Shown here one piece after another: positions 37,326 through 50,275 of a stretch of DNA of 64,000 nt. Location: contig CM072887.1 in assembly GCA_037013685.1 (NCBI GenBank), positions 50,271,154 through 50,335,153 on the forward strand, in the 5' to 3' direction. Positions within the stretch are counted from its first letter, which is position 1; each line of letters opens with the position of its first letter. The stretch is from Acridotheres tristis (taxonomy: Eukaryota > Chordata > Aves > Passeriformes > Sturnidae). The notes below the pieces were generated by a model. It worked only from the letters and a program-made list of their open reading frames with translations. It did not search any database and was not told where the DNA came from. The position numbers and the translations under genes were made by a program.

Positions 37326-40300
37326 ATAGAACTAAATTATCTATTAGTTTGATAATAGATCTGTGTGGTAAGCAAGTCTTTCAAAGTGTTTAAACTGACA
37401 GGTGTTTGCTCATTAGTTTGTTTTATTTTATTAGGTTTATGAAATCTAGTGAGCCAAAAGCAAGCAAGCAAACAAAATATCATTCCCTACCTAATGGTGA
37501 ACTTCCATACTTTGCTGTTGGCTGAATGGCTCACTGCATAAAATAATATTGGCTGTAAGAACAATGAACTCGATAATACTTGCAGTGCAGCCCAAATTTT
37601 TAAAGCACTTTTTATTAAGTTTTTCAGTTTCCTAGGTGTCAGGACATCTAGAAACATCACTGTTTTATTTCAGGCCTCCTGAGGTGAATTTGCATTGGAA
37701 TGCAACATCGTGGTGTGGTGATGTGCATCAGAATGTGACTACATGATGCAATAATGCCGTGTCATCACCTGGTGAGATGCTATGAGGCATATATAGAAAT
37801 ATTGTGATTCATCAGTGCAGACCTAGAGTGCTTCCCCTCTCCCCATGAGATAAATCCAGAAGGTATCACTCGTGTTTCACTGAGCACATTGCCTGGAGGA
37901 TGATATTGTGGCAGTGACAGAGAACAGAGTGGAGAAAGGAGCAGAGGACCCATAACAGGTGGCTCATGTGTGTACAAATGTGTGTTGAAATGATTTCTAA
38001 TTGATTTCTAATGACTGCTGGATATTAAAGAACTTATTTGGAAAACAGAGAGTAGCATTTAAAAAAAATGTTGAAATGGCAATGTCCCCTTTTCCAAGGG
38101 GTGCTTATTCCAAGTATGTCTAGCTTGCAGTTCCTGCTGCCAGGGAATTGTACTTATGCTGCTAAAGTGCAAAGTACAAAGTCCAAAAATATTTAAGTTC
38201 TAAGTGTTGTCTACCTCGAACCTTCAGGCTGTTGCTTGCCCAAAAGCAGCAACCAAAGCTGGTTCAGATATAGTGAGCATAACAGAATATTACCACTACT
38301 CTACACGTGTAAAATGCTTCATAATCTCAGTAATATGGGCAATTAGGACTATAGTTTTTTGGTAAGACACTTTTGTAACTGTGTCCCAATATCAGTATTT
38401 CTAATGCTGTTGTATGAACTGACCTGTGACGCTCCTTAAAATTATTCTGAAGGAAATGTTTGGTATAAATGTTAACATCTTCTTTTAAACATAACAAAAT
38501 AAAAATCTGGGGAATAAAAATGTTTATATATGTTATTAATATTGAGTATTTAAAAGTAATTTCTCTTTTGAATATATAATGATATATATTTGAAAACTTC
38601 AGATGTGAGTTCTCAGATAAGTTTTTTTTCTGTTACTGAAACTTTAGCCAACTTGGAGGATATTTTCTTTCTTTCAGAGAAATCTGCCTACCCAGTTGAG
38701 TTTTCCCAAGGTCACCAGTTCTAATTAACATGCAGTTTTCATAGTTAGTTGATGAAACTGTGAATCATTAAAGCCTTAAAATGTGTAATATCATCCTTAG
38801 TAACTCTTACCTTTTCACATACTTCATGAATATCTCTTTACTGCTGGGAAAAAAATAGGTATTAACATGATGATAAGGAAAGTCTGGGTATATATCCATG
38901 GGTATTTTTTCCTCTCTCACCTTTGCTCCTGACAAGCTGTTTTATACAGCTGATTTTTTTTCCTGTTGAAATTAACATTCTTAACTAGCTTTATCTTCTA
39001 GCTAAGCTATGTCAGATCAAGCACTGCCCAAGTCCACAAAGGACTTTAGGGCTTTTCCCCACAAAAGTATATTGTTGGTTAACCATGTTACCTGTGCATG
39101 TTCAATAGACCCTACAACTTACAGAGATAAATGTTTATATTTGATCACATTTTTCCTACATCAGCTGTGGCCAGAAGGACCTAGGCTCCTTTGACCAGCT
39201 ATTTAACTGTCTTATGTTTTGTCTTGTTTTTCTGTTTATTTCTTGATTTGTTTTTTTTTTCTTTCTAGTGCTTTCCAGAGGAAAAAAATTATTTTAAATG
39301 AGTTACAGTAAGTACTGTAGAGGATATAAATTTCTTTCTGTTTGGGAATAGTGCGTCATATGTGCTCAGGTAGAGGAAAGGCATTTTCAATTTTCAGGCA
39401 TAATGTTGGTCAAGAGTGCCTGCTGATTCATTCTGAGGAGAGTGAGTCAGACAAGCTAAATTAGGTTTCTACTCTGAATCATCCTCTATAGGAGACTATC
39501 TTACTCTGCTGACTATAGACAGAGTCTAAAGAGATTAGGTATACTAGGCTAAAATTACTCTTTGTCAATACCCATTTCCTAGCTGTCCTTTTCTGAAGTC
39601 CATTCAATTCTGAACCCCGAGAGCTAATGGATGAGAATAGGGTAGCTGACACTTGACATTTGCTTGTTCTTGAAGTGGGGATAAATGTGGAATTTATATA
39701 ATCCCCAAAAGTATTCTTCTCCAATATTTTTGTATGGTAATGTCTACTCTTTCAGTAGAAGCACAATGTCTTGGAGTAGTGGAAAGAGTTCTTAAAAGTT
39801 GTAATTATATTTTTAACTTCTCATGTTTATTTAACAAAAAAAAAACCCCACAATTGCCATTAAAATATGAATGCGGAATCCTTAACAAAATGGGAAACAC
39901 CTGCTCTGATTCTGATAATAATGCCTTGATATTCACACCAATAATATTTGGGTTTTTTTGTTGATTGTGTAGTGTAGATGCAGATATATGGTCAAAGTTA
40001 ATAGTATTGGAGGTGAACTACAGCTGTCCACTAGTATACAGAACAGATATTTCATGAAAATTGTCTCCATAAATAATTTAAAGTCATATTCCAGTTTTTC
40101 TTCCACTTGAACTTCATTTAGAACAGTTTACATTTATATAGTTATATAGTTATCTCTTTAGCTATATCTTTTTATATATCTCTTAAAATGGTTAGCAAAA
40201 TCATCATAATGTACATATTTTACCACTCCAGGCAAAGTTTATTTTGTGGTAAAATATAACATATCTCACCTTTTCAAAATAATGTATTTTTAGTTTTCTC

Positions 40301-40920
40301 AGTCCAACTTGCAGCTTTAGAGTTGCGAGCAAATCCCTTTTTAATTTTCCTTAAAGCATTTTTTAAGCAGTACTTTTTACCCTCATCTAAAGGAGTTCAC
40401 TGAGTTCCCCAATCCTATTCTCAGAGACAGAAGCACAAGAACAAGGCAAATTTATATGACAGGGCATAAAGAAATAACTTTCACTAGCCCAGGCTCTGTG
40501 GACCATATTCTGAATTGTGTGCACCAGCTGTGCCACCCTTCAGCCTCCCTTCTCATCACTGATCTTGCAGTTGCATCTGGCTTTGACAACTTTCGTGTAT
40601 TACCAGGGTATTGATGTGTGGCACCATTCTTATGACTTCTTTCCATTTGCTTGATCTCATAGCTCTTATCCTCCAGAGAGTTCAATTGCACTTAAAAATA
40701 CACAGCAAATATTTTTCATGTGGTTGACATAGAACATTTATTTGCAACCTGCCTCTCCAAGAGTATATTGCATGTAATAAGGGCAGCAAACAAATAATGC
40801 CTCCCACTGCAAACCATGAGGGATGGGTTAGGAAGGCTGGCCTATGTCTGTTCCACCTGAGATTAGTAGTTGGAGAAGTTTGATTTGTGCCACTGACAAT
40901 AAGTGTTCATTTTAATCTGG
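37326..40920. other. Non-coding DNA, AT-rich
   Basis: Very AT-rich at 38515-38595 and 40130-40195, the latter with ATATAGTT repeated, giving easily melted segments. The minus-strand frames at 36968-37228 and 40452-40691 have balanced compositions but no recognisable domain. Confidence 0.4.
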
Positions 40921-40990
40921 CTAATGCATTCAAAATTCAATACAATGCAATGCAATGATGGTGCATTACAAATGCAGTGCAAACAACTGC
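40921..40990 (+). promoter_or_regulatory. Cluster of TGCAAT/TGCATT motifs
   Basis: Within 70 bp are ATGCATT, two overlapping TGCAAT (40946-40951 and 40951-40956), GTGCATTAC, AATGCAGTGC and CTGCATTAA. TGCAAT is a C/EBP half site and ATGCA an octamer half site. The spacing is irregular, unlike a microsatellite. Confidence 0.25.
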
Positions 40991-42879
40991 TGCATTAAAC
41001 ATTATTCAAATTGAAAAGACAGGAACTTGAATTGTGGGAATTACTGGAATCCGGGGGCCCAATGCATCATTAATTTTGTCCTCCTCTACCTGGTTTGGTT
41101 TAGTAACACTCATACACCTTACAAGATGAGGTTTATTTGTTCACAAAATTATTGCCCTGTTCATTATAGCAGGACTCATCTCAACTGAACTTCACCAGGA
41201 AAGGCTCTTAGAGGTGTTACGTTCTTATAAAATTAATGAAAACTGTTTATTTGGTGAACTGAGAGAAGGACTCAAGCTCAACAGAGGTTAGTGCTCGAGA
41301 TCCAGGTTCATAAAAAGTCAGTTTTTACCTATTTCATAACAGTTTTCTACAAGAGTTATTATGTCCATGCATGGGATAGAACTTTCCTGTGGGTGCACAT
41401 GGGTTCTTGTTTTAATCTCTTCCTTTCCTCCTTCTCACCCACTTTTCCTTTGAGATCTGTGTGAGCTCAGCAAACTTCTACAAAGCCTATTGAACAATTT
41501 GCTTTTACTGTTTTCAGAGTCCTCCTATTTTTTCTCGTTTGGGTCCTACTCAGAGAAATAGTTCTAGTTTGGAGGTGAAAAAGCTCTCATCTTTCTCCTT
41601 GCTGATGGTCTTGCACTAGTCCTGCGCAGCTGAGAGCAGCTATTGCAGACAATGTTTGTTTGAAATTCAGGAGCATATTGCTTGAGGAAACCTGTCTGGT
41701 TCTTTGTTAGTATCAGGCGCACGCTATCTCAATACCACCAGGGACTTGATAAAGTTAAAGAAGAATAATTTTGTCTGAGGTGTACAGTGGTTAAAATTGA
41801 AAATACCTCCAGTAAGAACATATAAAACAGAAACTTACCAGAAACATCAGAACTGACCAAATCTGCATGGATTTTCCAAGGTAGGACAAAAAGTTCTTAA
41901 AGTACATTTGGACAAAATCACATTTTGGAAAATTAGCAACGTTATGCAGAGCTGAAAAAAGAATACCTGAATTTAATTAAAGATAACACCCATCTCAATA
42001 ACCAAACAAAATGGCTCACCTTTTTTGGGAACATCTTCCAAAATAGTTAGCCTGGATAGAAGTATAGCATGAGAAATTTAACTACAAGTATTTTGCAAAA
42101 GGAAGAGAAATAAGATTAGGAAACTGGAAGCTTTGGTCAATTTCTGTGTCAGGCAGGGTCAGTTACATTATTGTCTGAACGACAGCACTTCATCTCTGGC
42201 AATTGTCCATTGTAGACAATATCTTCAAATACTATGTTAAAGGGGCCTGCTAGTACATAGATACATGAATTTTATATTTTGGTCTATCTACTGAAAGAAA
42301 AAGTCACTACTTCTCTTTAAGAGCACTCTAAGAGTAAAAGAGGGAGTAAGATTTCTGGAGTACAGTAGTCTTAAAATAGTATGGATATTCCACATATACT
42401 GTATTATCTTTTATTTATCAATGTATCTCATATTTATTCCTTGGAGTAAACATAGGTAAAGGTAATATTCTTGTCTTAATTATCTTGAAATTTAGGCAAT
42501 TTAAAAATACAAAAATGAGAAATTAATTTGTATTAATAAAAGACACAGAAATATTTACAATATTTTTTTTACATCTGTTATTGTTCTTAGCTTTCAAAAA
42601 GTTATCTGTTATCAAAGGAAAGAATTGATGTTAATAAGCTTTTGAAATGGATAGATCTTTTCATGAGACCCAGGTTTACCAAGAGCAGATATCAATGCCT
42701 GCAAGATAAGATAAATGCAAAAAAAGTCCCTTAATTCCTATTAAAAGAAGTATTGTCATCAGTGTTCCTTACTGTGAAAGTGACAGAAGATGAAAATATG
42801 TGACAAAATGTGAGTATTATATTGGATTTTCCTTTCCCACTGTAAAGCCATAAAAATGATAGTGTCAAGAAATACAGCC
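40991..42879. other. Non-coding DNA, nothing recognised
   Basis: Unique AT-rich sequence without recognisable repeats or coding frames. Confidence 0.45.
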
Positions 42880-43130
42880 TGTGTAAATAGAAAATTTAAT
42901 TGCATTTAATTGCAACTGTTCAGTGGTGGAATATTTAAGTCCAAAAGTGAACCTATAATTGTTTCAGCGGCAATGACTGGCTTTAATTAACATTCAGTTA
43001 TACTGTAAATGTGTAAAACTATCAATGAAAATGAGTGGACATTTAAAGGTGTAATGCAGTGCACATAACCATAATAATAGAAGAACTTTAATGCCATCAA
43101 AGTTCAGGATAAATAAACCTCTCCTTGTTT
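42880..43130. promoter_or_regulatory. Candidate conserved non-coding element, TAATTG repeats
   Basis: The decamer ATTTAATTGC is present twice in tandem (42894-42903, 42904-42913), giving two homeodomain TAATTG cores one helical turn apart. Further TTAATTAAC and CAATGA motifs follow. High complexity, no coding frame. Confidence 0.3.
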
Positions 43131-43359
43131 TCTAGGTTAACTTAAGCTGTTAGGATGTAAGTTTTTCTTGCACTCCTTTTTATTTACTTTCTCATCACAT
43201 TGATGAATGAATTTGTAAAGGAGGTATGCTGCTACCTTCAGTGTTTATTTGCAATGGCTGAAAGAAAATCTTTTAATTCAGAAATGCATTCAAACTACTT
43301 ATAATTTCTTATCTATCTTCTTTTAGACTCAGATTTAAAACCAACTGAAAAATCTCACA

Positions 43360-43530
43360 CTGTGTTTAATGGACAAGGACCCAGCCCCTTGTAGCGTGGT
43401 CATTGCCAAAGACTCTGACTCTGCCACTGACTCCACGTGGGAGTCAATTGAAGCCAATGTTACTTCAAGAGGGATGCTGAATCTGTCTGTGCAAAGTCAA
43501 TTGCAGGACTTACACCTCTGTAAGTAAGCA
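43360..43530 (+). repeat. Possible old palindromic DNA-transposon fossil with CACGTG core
   Basis: The centre has a perfect stem GACTCC/GGAGTC (43429-43434, 43440-43445) around ACGTG, creating an E-box CACGTG (43434-43439). The neighbourhood (CTCTGCCACTGACTCC and GGAGTCAATTGAAGCC) resembles amniote MITE interiors of the 'GACTTCAATGGGAGT' kind. No terminal inverted repeat was found, so this is tentative. Confidence 0.25.
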
Positions 43531-46500
43531 TTGTGTTTGCATCAAAAATGCATTGATCTGCTCTCTGAAGAACATAATGGAGGCCTCTGTGCTCTCAGGG
43601 TAGTACTTCTGTCATGTCTCATTACGGTTTTCCCTAACTTATATGCTTACATGCTCTGTTTTTTTAAAAGGTTTTTAATATGGTGTGTAACTGCATTCAT
43701 TTTTGTTAGAACTTTGAGAACGGATTATTTGTTTACTGATCTTTTTAAAAGAAAATGGTGATGAAAAAGATATCTAAATATAGAACTACTCCGTAGAGCA
43801 ACATGAATTATAATACAAACTGTGTCAAAAATTCTGTTGTATCTATAAATGGTTTAAAAGTTAATTGTCTGAGTTCTACCTAATGGGTTCAGGTAATTAA
43901 AATGCAAAGGAGGTTTGGGGTTTTTTTCTCTAGTTTTTCTCTTGTCTAAATATAAAGAGAAGAAATCATTAAATCAAACTTCACGGTTTCATCTATACAA
44001 TGGAGAAATGTGTGGTTACCCAAAACTTTAAGACATTTAGAATGACAGAGGTTTATATACAAACAGACAGGACAATTATCTTTGAGTAATTGTTTTTTTT
44101 AGACTAAAGGCATCAGATCTTAGTTGTCACACAGAGTTTTTCATATTTTCCCCTTCTGATTTGTCTAACCCAGAGGTCATTAGACACTTCTCCAGGATGG
44201 AAAAAGAAGGTTCAAGCTTCTCAGCTGCCTGAATAGATTTAGAAAAATAGATTGAGGTTGTTTGCTTGGAAAAACAGAGTATTGGGCAAGAGGGAGAAGG
44301 CAAAAGGAATCTCCCTGAATTAAGTTTGCTGTACTGAAAAGAGACTCAGTAAATAAATATTGAACATCATAAAACACATTACATTTAGTTTGAGCTGTGT
44401 CCTGAAATCTGATGATGAGCTACAAAGGACTTCTGAGGAAGGGGACAGGAGCTGATGAAGTTCAGTAGGGTGCAGAAACAGTGTAAAATAGAAGTCTATG
44501 TTATTATCTTCACTACTAATTCTTGACTTACCTATTGTGCCTTTGGTTACATGGGATACTTGAGCATTCCCTTCTGCCCTGTTTTTCTATTCCCATGAAA
44601 TTATGTGGTACACTGAGCAGAGATCCAGTATAAGTAAAAATGTTAAAAGCAAGTTGCTGTTACAAAGTATGTATAAGCCTTAAAGACTGCTGGAAGGCTT
44701 CTAAAAATGCCTTCCTTTCTCCCAAAGAACAGCTCAGACAGCATTGTTAACACTGTTTACCATCTTAGTTGTTTGTGTGTGTTTGGTGTCAAGTGTGCTT
44801 ATTATGCAGGGTTTTAAATGTAACTAAAACATATTTTAATTAATATGAGCAAAGATCAGAACAGACCTTTGAGACACCAAGTAGGAAAAGTGTTGATTTT
44901 CTCCAGCTTCATAGCAGAGCCATTACTAATGGCTTCTGACTGCCAGCCACAAGCAGCAGGCACAGATGTAAGGTCCATTTTCAATGGTTACTTTTCTGGC
45001 AGGCAGAGATGCTGCTTACCCTGCTGAAAAGGATCAGGACAGGCTGTCCTGGCTGCATAACAGCAGGTTTAAGAGAAAACAGCCTCTGGGTGATCAGTGA
45101 AGTCTGAAACTTTCTAATGGCATACCACGGAAGAAAAAATCCTGATTCTTGCCACGCGGTCTGTGGGGAAGCTACAGAGGAGGAATGAGATGGCAACAGC
45201 TGATATTACTTGGCAAAGATAAAGTCCAGCTTCATTTGGTGGATGTGAAAGAGCAGGACACACTGGCTTTCTAAAGGCTGCTTTGCAGGTATTCAGAAAG
45301 CCTGTATTTCTGGTTTTAATTTGACCTATCCTAAAATCCATCTCAAACAGTATTTTTGTGTTAAAATTGAATGCCTGGATAATGGCTCTTCCAGCTCATG
45401 TGCAGCTTTATGCAGCCATTTGTGTTTACATAACTATGCAACTGTGACTAGATGAAGGTCTTCAGTATTTTTTTAAACAGTCTGTAGGTTTTTTATTAAA
45501 AATCACCAGATTTTGTCTTGAAGTGGTTTACTATAATTAGGAAAACTGAATTAAAAATTTAGCAATTTTTGAACTTCTTCTCTGTTAAAATGCAAATTTT
45601 TGTCAATTTTAAACCTTCTAAGGATAGAATTTGGAAAAAAATGAATAAGTAATATGACAGCCCTACTTATTTTCTGGTAGTGTTGTCACAAACTCCTTCA
45701 AAATTTCAGACTAATTTCCACACCATATAGAGCTTTTTCTATTTGTTACTAGTGGTTAACAGAATCTTTTACTCTATCTATGCAGTGTAACCTTTTGAAA
45801 CAAGATCATGTAATTCCTCTAGCAGGAAACCATCTACACTGTGGGTGCTCTGGGATGCTGTGCTGGAGGTGGCATTTTTGTAGGCTTGTATTTTGATTTG
45901 TTATAAACTTTTTTGACAGGTCCCTTAATGTTATCTATTTCTCCTTGGATCTCAATGAATTCATTGTGAGCATAGCAATTTCTGAAAATATTTATCTGAA
46001 TGTACAAAACAGAGTACATAATTTTAAGTCCATACAAGACTCAAAAGTAAAATAAAAGCATTGGTAAAAGATCTGTGTGAAGTAAATAAAGACAGCTTCA
46101 CCACATCTACTTAGAAATGCCATGTGATGGTTGGATGACATTGGTTGAAAACACAACCAGCCACTCTAGGAGGACAAACAGTGCTGGAAGCTGTCTTTCT
46201 AAGGGAATTGAATGTTACAGGAAGCATATAATCCTGGACATTGCCAGCTCTAATTACTCCTGTTAGGAACAGGGTGACAATGTTTACCCATTTTGATGTT
46301 TGACTAGTGTATTTCTGCATTTTTGCAGACCCCTGTTTGCATGCATGCACTCACATAATTTTCATAATTTTCCTTCCTGGATTTGCTCTGTGGATGGACC
46401 TGTTAGTGTTAATCACAGAGTTTTCAGCTGCATGCCTCAGCATTTTCTTGCTATTGAAGTCAGCCTGAAATGTTTCTTTGCAGACTTTCCTTCTGGCCCC

Positions 46501-49500
46501 ATTAGTCATTAGGAGTTTTTGTCGTCTTGAAAGTGCTCATTTATAAAATCAAATTTATTCTAATTTTAGGGCAGTTTCTCCTATATCCCACTGTCTTCCT
46601 TTTTTAAAAAGCACATGCTAAATGGTTTCTTCCTCTCTTTGTGCCAGGAACGGCCTTCAGGGTCTGAAGTATTCTGTGCTGTATTAACGATGTCCTAAGG
46701 TCCACACACATACTTATCATTGTTTCCAGATGTAGTTCTTGTTTCCTCTGGCCATTGTCCACCACAAACTTACCACACAGTACTTTATACACAAATATGT
46801 TCCTCCATGTACCTGCTCTAGTGTAAACATACACACAGCTGCTGCAGCAAGAGATTTTTTGGTGGGAGGACAAAAACGAAGATGGGACTCACTCTCCTTG
46901 CATCCTCTCCCATCTCAGCAGTTACCAAGAGCAGTGAGACTGGGACAGACTCCTTAGGAGGCCTGAGCTGGGGGTGACCCCCAACATAGGCAGAGCCTTT
47001 GTCAAAGTTTAGTCAGGGACAGGGTCCATCTAACACCCTGTAATCTTCAAACAAATGATAGGTCACAAACCTGGCCCAAGATAAGACTAGAAAACCACAA
47101 AGCAAGTTAGGAACAGCAGGGAGCACATCTCAGGACAGGTGTGGGTGCTTTGATCTGAGCCTGAATGGAGCCCCTCAGGTCACAGGTCTCAGAGAGGCTG
47201 GCTGGGCTGGTCAAGGCAAGTGTGCCCATGGATGTGCTCAGGCTCCTCAGGGTAGTGGCTGTTTTCTTTTCTGAAGACTATATTTTAAAGAGGGAGGAAA
47301 AAAGTACCTTTCTGCTGAAATATGCTGCTTGCTGGTTTCTGTGCCTGGGGTTGCTTGGACGTTACAGTCTCTGACTAGTTGCTCCTCATCCATTTAATTT
47401 TGACTCAGTTGTATACGTCTATGACTTGTCTGTCATTCTCTTTCCTTCTGCTCAGTGACCACTTGCAATAAAATCTTCAGACAAACTGTTGCAACAGCAG
47501 CTAGCAAAACACAAACCAACCTCCTTATTCAATTCTTTCAGCAGAGCAAGGATTGTTTCCTTCTTTAAGACAAGTCTTTCACAAATTCTTGTCTTTCTGA
47601 CATATTTTACTTGTCAGATTGTTTGTATGCTAATAAAAAACCCTTATTCTAAGAATATTGGCAGTATCCCATTGGTCCCTTTCCTGAAAGGTTAACAGTG
47701 ACAAGTGCTGCAAGAAATAGAGCCATACAATCATTGTCCATACTGCTCATCCAGTTTCTACTTCACTCAGTAATGTGACAATATTCTTTCTGCATTTGAG
47801 AAAATGTTCCTCTGGATATTTCAGTGAATATCTACAGTTTCATTTGTCTGCAATTGACAGCTGTCTGTGGGCTTACAAGGCACAAGGACAGAATATGATC
47901 ACATCAGCAATGCTAAAGGGATAGATAGGAAGTTTTATTAGTCCTAACTCAGTGATGCACCCTGTGGTACAGCCACTGATGTGACACAATTGCTTCTCAA
48001 TATATCTTTGTCTGGAATTGTGTTTTCCCCAGTTCACATGGGTGAAATTACAGGAAATTGGATGCCAGATATCACAATACAATTGAACAGGCTTGAATGG
48101 ATTCTTTAAATGTTTTAGGTAACCTGGCATGCTCTATATATATATCTGATGACCAAGTTCTTCATCTGCATTCAGGCAGTCTAGTGACAATTGTCTGCTA
48201 GGGTGAAAAGTGCTGGGATACCCAGACACAGGGAGACAGCTAGGAGAGATGAATCCTTTTGAGTTCATTTATAAAAGGAAACTGGTTTTGGCTTTTAGGA
48301 CAGCCTCTAGATGATTTAGAAACAAGTACTGGCTTATTCACAGAGATCCAAAGCATTATTCTCTTTATGCCTTATTTCCTGGGGAAATAAGAAAGAGAAA
48401 TGGTCTGAGGCACCACGTACTCTTCCATGGAGGTGCCTGCATTCACTCAAGAGCAACCAAACAAAAAGCCACTTCCAGCACCATCTAATTACTGGTCCAT
48501 AAATACTAGTAATACATAAAATAGATAGCACCTAGTCTGCAAGGTGAACTGGCCAAGTCTGTTAGCCAACTTGATAATGAGCTGATACTTTCATTCCAAA
48601 AGACTGATTTACTCACTGGAACCTTTTTCTTGGTTTGCCGTTGTGTGACACACCTGCGTTAAACAGTGGATGAATTTATCAGTACATCTATGCCACAGGA
48701 ACACTTTCTTTTGCTGTGTCTTGCTCTCTCCTTTCCCTTCTTCTGCAGCAGGCAAATGTTTTCTTTTTTTTTTGATAAGTCTTGTGTTTTCTTACTGCTA
48801 ATAATACCTATTTTACTTTTCATGGTGGTCAAAAAGGGTATAGCAGCTTGCTAACTGGTAAGATGACAAAACCTCTGCTTATTTACAGACTCACATAATC
48901 AAATCTGTTTTGTTGTATAAGCGCATCCCTTTTAAAGTACATTACTGGACTGCACTGTTACCCCTTTTTTATAATTGATTGAATTGGTTATTTAGTGACA
49001 AATATCATAATGATTCTACAGATGTTTATGGAGCTGAAAAGCAGCATTCAATATTTTTACCATCTTAGGAAAAGTCTTTTTTTAAGTTTTACTCTATGCA
49101 CCCTTTCCTTGCTGAACTTAAGAAAGAAAAGAGCAAACAGAAGGAAATCATTAGTCAGGTCAATGCAGTGAGATTATTCCTGTAGACTCTAGACTTGCTG
49201 TGTGTTTAAAGAAAAAAGGTAATATAATTGCATTTTTTCCAAGTTCTTACTGTCCAAAGAGAATGTATTTTTCTAAATAGGGTAATTTTTTGCTGAATGG
49301 GTCCACAAATGTTCTCAGAAACTGCAGCTGTAGAAATATTTAGGTATTGGCATAAGGTTTTGTAAAGATTTCCCAAAAATTAGGAACCAACCCACGATAT
49401 TGCCACTAAACTGAGCATGGGTTTCTCTATATTTTTACTTCATCTCACTTTTCAGCTCATTGAAGCATCTGCCAAAAAGATACCTCTTTCCAATTGGATG

Positions 49501-49620
49501 GAAAATTATTCTTTGAATAAAGCAACATCACGCTGTGCCTTCCATGGAATCGTCTTACAGTGAGAGAAAACTGTAATATCATTATTAAAATTGTTCCTAC
49601 AATTCAGCATCAGATTTAGC
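43531..49620. other. Non-coding DNA, nothing recognised
   Basis: About 6 kb. A somewhat GC-richer stretch at 46.86-47.37 kb holds a 69-codon frame (47165-47374) with no family resemblance. A (TA)n run lies at 48133-48146. No repeat ends were found. Confidence 0.4.
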
Positions 49621-49638
49621 AGTTTCAGTTTCGTTTTC
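49621..49638 (-). promoter_or_regulatory. ISRE / triple-GAAA IRF site
   Basis: AGTTTCAGTTTCGTTTTC on the plus strand reads GAAAACGAAACTGAAACT on the minus strand. That is three GAAA cores at exact 6-bp spacing and satisfies the interferon-stimulated response element AGTTTCNNTTTCNY. IRF-family and STAT1/STAT2/IRF9 factors bind such sites. Whether a target gene is nearby cannot be told from this window. Confidence 0.5.
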
Positions 49639-50084
49639 TAAAACTAGGGCCTCACTTAAAATTATATTTTAATTGTAAAGAGGTACCAAATATCAAAAGA
49701 CATTCAGCAGTGTTCAGGTGCAGTTATAAAATTTGCAGGTGCAGATTTTAAAATTTGAAATATTAATATTTGAGAAATTCTAGTTTTCTCAGTGAAAATA
49801 TGTATATTGTTATTTCCTTGCTCGGGGTCTGATACAATAACTTTTCCCAAAAGTAAGCGCTACTTGAGAACTTAATACAGTTTGGATTAGAATCTTAATT
49901 TTTTAATGTCTTGTACATTTACAAATTATAATCACTGTTTTGACCTATCATTTTGTTGCAGATTGTCCTATGAAAAAAACACTGCAGAAAAAAATATCTG
50001 CTCTTGGAAACAGTGATGTTGTAGCATTTCTTCTAAACAGAAGCATGTTTAATGGTCAATAAAATGAGCTCTTGGCAGTCATTC
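49639..50084. other. Non-coding DNA, nothing recognised
   Basis: Unique AT-rich sequence between the IRF-type site and the next candidate element. Confidence 0.4.
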
Positions 50085-50275
50085 AATTTGATGATTAAAG
50101 AATTCCTGCCTTTACAATAACAATGTTATAGTACAAAATAGCATTAGGAAACTGACTGCACTGATTGGTTTGCAATGACTCATAGCTATGCAATTATGGC
50201 TTTGCAATTGCCCAGGCATGACATCATAAAACAAACTGTCACAATACAGACTTAAAATTATTTTTTAAAATTGTG
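50085..50275. promoter_or_regulatory. Candidate conserved non-coding element: SOX pair, inverted CCAAT, AP-1
   Basis: ACAAT (50114-50118) and AACAATG (50119-50125) give adjacent SOX cores. An inverted CCAAT (ATTGG, 50164-50168), a perfect AP-1 site TGACTCA (50176-50182) and two further GCAATT motifs follow within 60 bp. A CRE-like TGACATCA lies at about 50219-50226. Motif density stands out from the surroundings. Confidence 0.35.
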
